DNA of 7,554 nucleotides from positions 1 to 7,554 of the forward strand of contig CBDUBS010000177.1 of the NCBI GenBank assembly GCA_965365445.1, read 5' to 3'. The notes under the pieces were generated by a model that had not been told where the DNA came from, searched no databases, and worked only from the letters and a program-made list of their open reading frames with translations. This document shows positions 5,259 to 7,554 of this stretch, one piece after another. The translations under genes and the position numbers were made by a program. Source of the stretch: CBDUBS01 sp965365445. GTDB lineage: Bacteria; Bacteroidota; Rhodothermia; Rhodothermales; DASSAV01. Within the stretch, counting starts at the first letter, position 1. Every line of letters begins with the position of its first letter.

Positions 5259-6512
5259 ATGTTCGGTCGAAAACATCCCGAAGTCCTCGTCATCGGCGCA
5301 GGACCTGTGGGGCTTTTTGCCGCTCTCGTCCTCACGCGCAAGGGTGTGCGGGTTCGCATCGTAGATAAGGAATTGCGAACGGCGGCTCATAGCTACGCGC
5401 TTGCCCTGCATCCGGCCACACTGCAACTACTGGCCGAAACCGGCATCGCCGGGGATGTGCTGCTTCAGGCCTACCGGGTAGATCGCATCGGGTTTTACGA
5501 CGGCCCGGATCGCGTGGCGGAAACACCCATCGGCGACGCATCGGAATACGTGGCCGTATTGCCGCAGGAACAGCTGGAAAATGCGCTGGAGGATGCCCTC
5601 GCCGGGGCGGGTGTTCGGGTGCAGTGGAACCACCGGGCGGTTGGGATCGGAACCGACGAAAGCCGAGCCGTGAGCCGCGTGGAAGAACTGGAAATGGATT
5701 CGCTCGGCTATGCGGTTGCCCATTCCGAATGGATCGTGGCGCGGGAGCGCTCGGTCCATGCGTCGTACATCATCGGAGCCGACGGGTACGAATCGGAGGT
5801 GCGCCGCTCGCTGGATATCGCTTTTCCGGAAGTGGGACCGGCTCAATATTTCGCCGTATTCGAGTTCGAAACCGATTACGATGCAGGTGGGGAGATGCGC
5901 GTCGTCTTTCACGGCGACACGGCGAACGTACTCTGGCCCCTTCCCCGGAACCGGTGCCGGTGGAGCTTCGAGTTGCCGGGATATGCCATCAACCCGGGGG
6001 CTCGCCGCAAGGAGCGTCTGGCCTACACGGTAGGGGCGTACCGCTTTCCGGTGCTCGGTGAAGATGCATTGCAGGCGTTTTTACGCGAACGCGCCCCCTG
6101 GTTCAACGCCCGCATCGGCGATATGGATTGGCGGATGGTGGTGCGGTTCGAGCGACGCCTGGCTGATGGGTTCGGGGACGGCGCCATATACCTCGCAGGC
6201 GATGCCGCCCACCTTACCGGGCCGGTCGGGGTGCAAAGCATGAATATCGGTATGCGAGAGGCTTTCGACCTGGCCGGGGCGCTGGCCGCCGGGGGCAAGG
6301 AACATTACGAAAAGGAGCGCCTGGATCGGTATGCTTCTTCCAGGATGGACGAGTGGCGTTTCATGCTGGGTCAGGAGGGCGGGTTGCAGCCCGCTCACGA
6401 CGCGCCGCCGGCCCTGGCAAGCCGTGCGGACCTCCTTCTCTCCTGCCTGCCTGCCTCGGGATCGGCGCTGGATCGCATGGCGGAACGGTTGGGTTTCAGG
6501 GTGGTCCGCTAG
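5259..6512 (+). CDS. FAD-dependent monooxygenase, group A (PHBH/aromatic hydroxylase-like)
   Basis: This 417-residue cytoplasmic flavoenzyme should use NAD(P)H and O2 to hydroxylate a small, often aromatic or polycyclic, substrate. The FAD Rossmann fold starts at residue 8 with G13-A-G15-P-V-G18 and ends with D36, which binds the ribose. The DG motif, which contacts both FAD and NAD(P)H, is at I171-I-G-A-D175-G176. The GD motif that binds the FAD ribityl chain is at A313-G314-D315-A-A-H318. Its follow-on is G321-P-V-G-V-Q-S-M-N329, differing slightly from the common PxGGxGxN. The C-terminus lacks the thioredoxin-like domain of phenol hydroxylases, so it is closer in size to PHBH or Tet(X)-type enzymes. 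It is divergent from the MFS exporter, which suggests shared control and perhaps a shared substrate, as in modify-and-export pairs. Catabolic hydroxylase, biosynthetic tailoring enzyme and drug-inactivating enzyme all remain possible. Confidence 0.93.
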   Translation: MFGRKHPEVLVIGAGPVGLFAALVLTRKGVRVRIVDKELRTAAHSYALALHPATLQLLAETGIAGDVLLQAYRVDRIGFYDGPDRVAETPIGDASEYVAVLPQEQLENALEDALAGAGVRVQWNHRAVGIGTDESRAVSRVEELEMDSLGYAVAHSEWIVARERSVHASYIIGADGYESEVRRSLDIAFPEVGPAQYFAVFEFETDYDAGGEMRVVFHGDTANVLWPLPRNRCRWSFELPGYAINPGARRKERLAYTVGAYRFPVLGEDALQAFLRERAPWFNARIGDMDWRMVVRFERRLADGFGDGAIYLAGDAAHLTGPVGVQSMNIGMREAFDLAGALAAGGKEHYEKERLDRYASSRMDEWRFMLGQEGGLQPAHDAPPALASRADLLLSCLPASGSALDRMAERLGFRVVR

Positions 6513-6598
6513 CCGGCAGCCCGGACCATCTATACCGCACCCAGCCTCCCTTTTACGGGTCATTCCGCTCAGCTCCCGGCCTGACGGGTTCACATTGG

Positions 6599-6624
6599 TT
6601 CCGGATTACCGGAATGCCTATTTT
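6599..6624 (+). terminator. Possible weak terminator after the monooxygenase
   Basis: TTCCGG and CCGGAA form a perfect 6-bp stem at 6599-6604 and 6609-6614 around the loop ATTA. A TTTT run follows at 6621-6624, six nt after the stem, which is farther than in a standard intrinsic terminator. It lies 86 nt after the monooxygenase stop. It may partly separate that gene from modB. Confidence 0.3.
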
Positions 6625-6641
6625 CCCGATCATGCCGGGGC

Positions 6642-6657
6642 GCCTCCGGGGGGAGGC
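6642..6657 (+). repeat. GC-rich hairpin in the modB leader
   Basis: GCCTCC and GGAGGC are exact reverse complements around GGGG. The stem ends 27 nt before the modB ATG and its right arm carries GGAGG. The nearer AAGGGG at 6675-6680 is the more likely ribosome binding site, at the short distance of 4 nt. Confidence 0.4.
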
Positions 6658-6684
6658 CGGGAAACGAATGGTTCAAGGGGTTTC

Positions 6685-7551
6685 ATGACAGACGAGTCGC
6701 CGGCTCCTTCCGGTATGTTCATCTCGCGCCGAGCGGCCCGCATGTACCGACGCCTGTTCAAGCGGGCCGGAAGGCCGGCCGTCGGTCCGGGGATGTGGCT
6801 GCCGTCGGCGCTGCCGATGGCGCTTTTTCTTTTCCTTCCGCTCGTAGCACTTCTGTCGTGGGCATCGCCGGAGGCGTTTATTGCCGCCCTGCGCCAACCT
6901 GCCGTAGCGGACGCCGTCTGGTTGAGCATACAGACCAGTTTCTGGACTACCTTGCTCGCCGTTGTGTTCGGAACGCCGCTGGCGTATCTGCTGGCCAGGC
7001 GTACGTTCCCGCTGAAGCGGCTCATGGATGCGTTTATCGATTTGCCGCTCGTGCTTCCCCCGGCGGTGGCCGGTGTAGCGCTTCTCGTAACGTTCGGACG
7101 AAAAGGGCTGGCCGGACCCCTGCTGGAATGGGGCGGATTTCAAATCGCCTTTACGCCGGTTGCCGTCGTCATGGCGCAGCTTTTCGTGGCGGCGCCGCTG
7201 TTCATTCGGGCAGCCGTCATAGGCTTCTCTGCGCTGGAACGAGATATGGAGGAGGCCGCCCTAATCGACGGGGCGGGGGAGGGGCATGTGTTTCGCCGCA
7301 TCATGTTTCCGATGGCGAGGGATGCACTGCTCGGCGGAGCGGTGCTCACCTGGGGCCGTGCGCTCGGCGAGTTCGGAGCGACGATCATTTTTGCCGGAAA
7401 CTTTCCCGGGCGCACCCAGACGATGCCGCTGGCCATTTATCTGGGGTTCGAGCTCGACCTGACGGTAGCCATTACGCTTTCCGTCATTCTCGTAGGCGTC
7501 TCGCTGCTGACCATCGTCGTGGTGCGCCACATGCTGGCATCGGCGGACTGA
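6685..7551 (+). CDS. modB: Molybdate ABC transporter permease ModB
   Basis: This 288-residue inner-membrane protein forms the channel of a molybdate (possibly also tungstate) ABC importer, working with a ModA binding protein and a ModC ATPase. Six hydrophobic segments are visible at about 39-59, 83-104, 117-137, 153-178, 213-237 and 262-283. The ATPase-docking EAA loop is at E190-A-A with its G198 and ending I206-M-F-P209. The signature G224-R-A-L-G-E-F-G-A-T-I-I-F-A-G-N-F-P-G-R-T243 followed by M247-P-L is characteristic of ModB and the related sulfate permease CysT. Length exceeds that of E. coli ModB because of a basic N-terminal tail of about 36 residues and an extra first helix. Starts at 6715, 6742 or 6793 would shorten the tail; 6685 has the only ribosome binding site candidate (AAGGGG). 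No ModA lies directly upstream. A ModC gene is expected past the right edge. Sulfate transport is the main alternative. Confidence 0.9.
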   Translation: MTDESPAPSGMFISRRAARMYRRLFKRAGRPAVGPGMWLPSALPMALFLFLPLVALLSWASPEAFIAALRQPAVADAVWLSIQTSFWTTLLAVVFGTPLAYLLARRTFPLKRLMDAFIDLPLVLPPAVAGVALLVTFGRKGLAGPLLEWGGFQIAFTPVAVVMAQLFVAAPLFIRAAVIGFSALERDMEEAALIDGAGEGHVFRRIMFPMARDALLGGAVLTWGRALGEFGATIIFAGNFPGRTQTMPLAIYLGFELDLTVAITLSVILVGVSLLTIVVVRHMLASAD

Positions 7552-7554
7552 CCG

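Noticed and set aside
6370..6378. Another copy of GTCAGGAGG, part of the inverted-repeat arm, within the monooxygenase gene
   Set aside because: Only nine bases match and flanking bases differ; this is expected by chance for a purine-rich word.
6442..6453. Three tandem CCTG units near the end of the monooxygenase gene, as a phase-variation tract
   Set aside because: Three tetranucleotide units are too few for frequent slippage, and they encode an ordinary peptide in frame.
6555..6589. Repeated ACGGGT at 6555-6560 and 6584-6589 in the gap before modB
   Set aside because: Six-base direct repeat only, no recognised regulator site, easily explained by chance.

Overview
The window holds six protein-coding genes and one truncated gene, with no RNA genes, CRISPR array or recognisable insertion sequence. 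Base composition is moderately GC-rich. Starts are preceded in several cases by purine-rich Shine-Dalgarno sequences. A Tat-exported Gfo/Idh/MocA oxidoreductase, a DUF2270 membrane protein and a Mo-hydroxylase small subunit point to a free-living aerobic bacterium. The Bacteroidota/Rhodothermota group or a relative is possible, but this is a guess from protein style and cannot be fixed without a database search.

Layout. 1-400 (minus) is the 5' part of a [2Fe-2S] subunit of a xanthine-oxidase-family molybdenum hydroxylase, cut by the left edge inside its last cysteine motif. 401-595 is a divergent intergenic region. 596-1042 (plus) encodes a small exported protein of unknown function with a calcium-loop-like C-terminal segment. 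1043-1161 contains two perfect hairpins. 1162-2406 (plus) encodes a Tat-dependent Gfo/Idh/MocA oxidoreductase. It ends 4 nt from the end of a convergent DUF2270 membrane-protein gene (2411-3097, minus). 3098-3261 holds a long inverted repeat with a perfect Shine-Dalgarno-like core in each arm. 3262-5067 (minus) is a DHA2-type 14-helix MFS efflux transporter. It is divergent, across 191 nt, from an FAD-dependent aromatic-type monooxygenase (5259-6512, plus). After 172 nt with GC hairpins comes a molybdate-type ABC permease, ModB (6685-7551, plus), ending 3 nt before the right edge.

How they may work together. The two ends share a molybdenum theme: a Mo-cofactor enzyme subunit and a molybdate permease. 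They are 6.3 kb apart and on opposite strands, so no operon is implied. The divergent efflux pump and flavin monooxygenase are arranged like a modify-and-export pair for a small organic compound; this is inference. I see no convincing new multi-gene system. The best unexplained sequence signal is the 105-bp inverted-repeat unit at 3116-3220.
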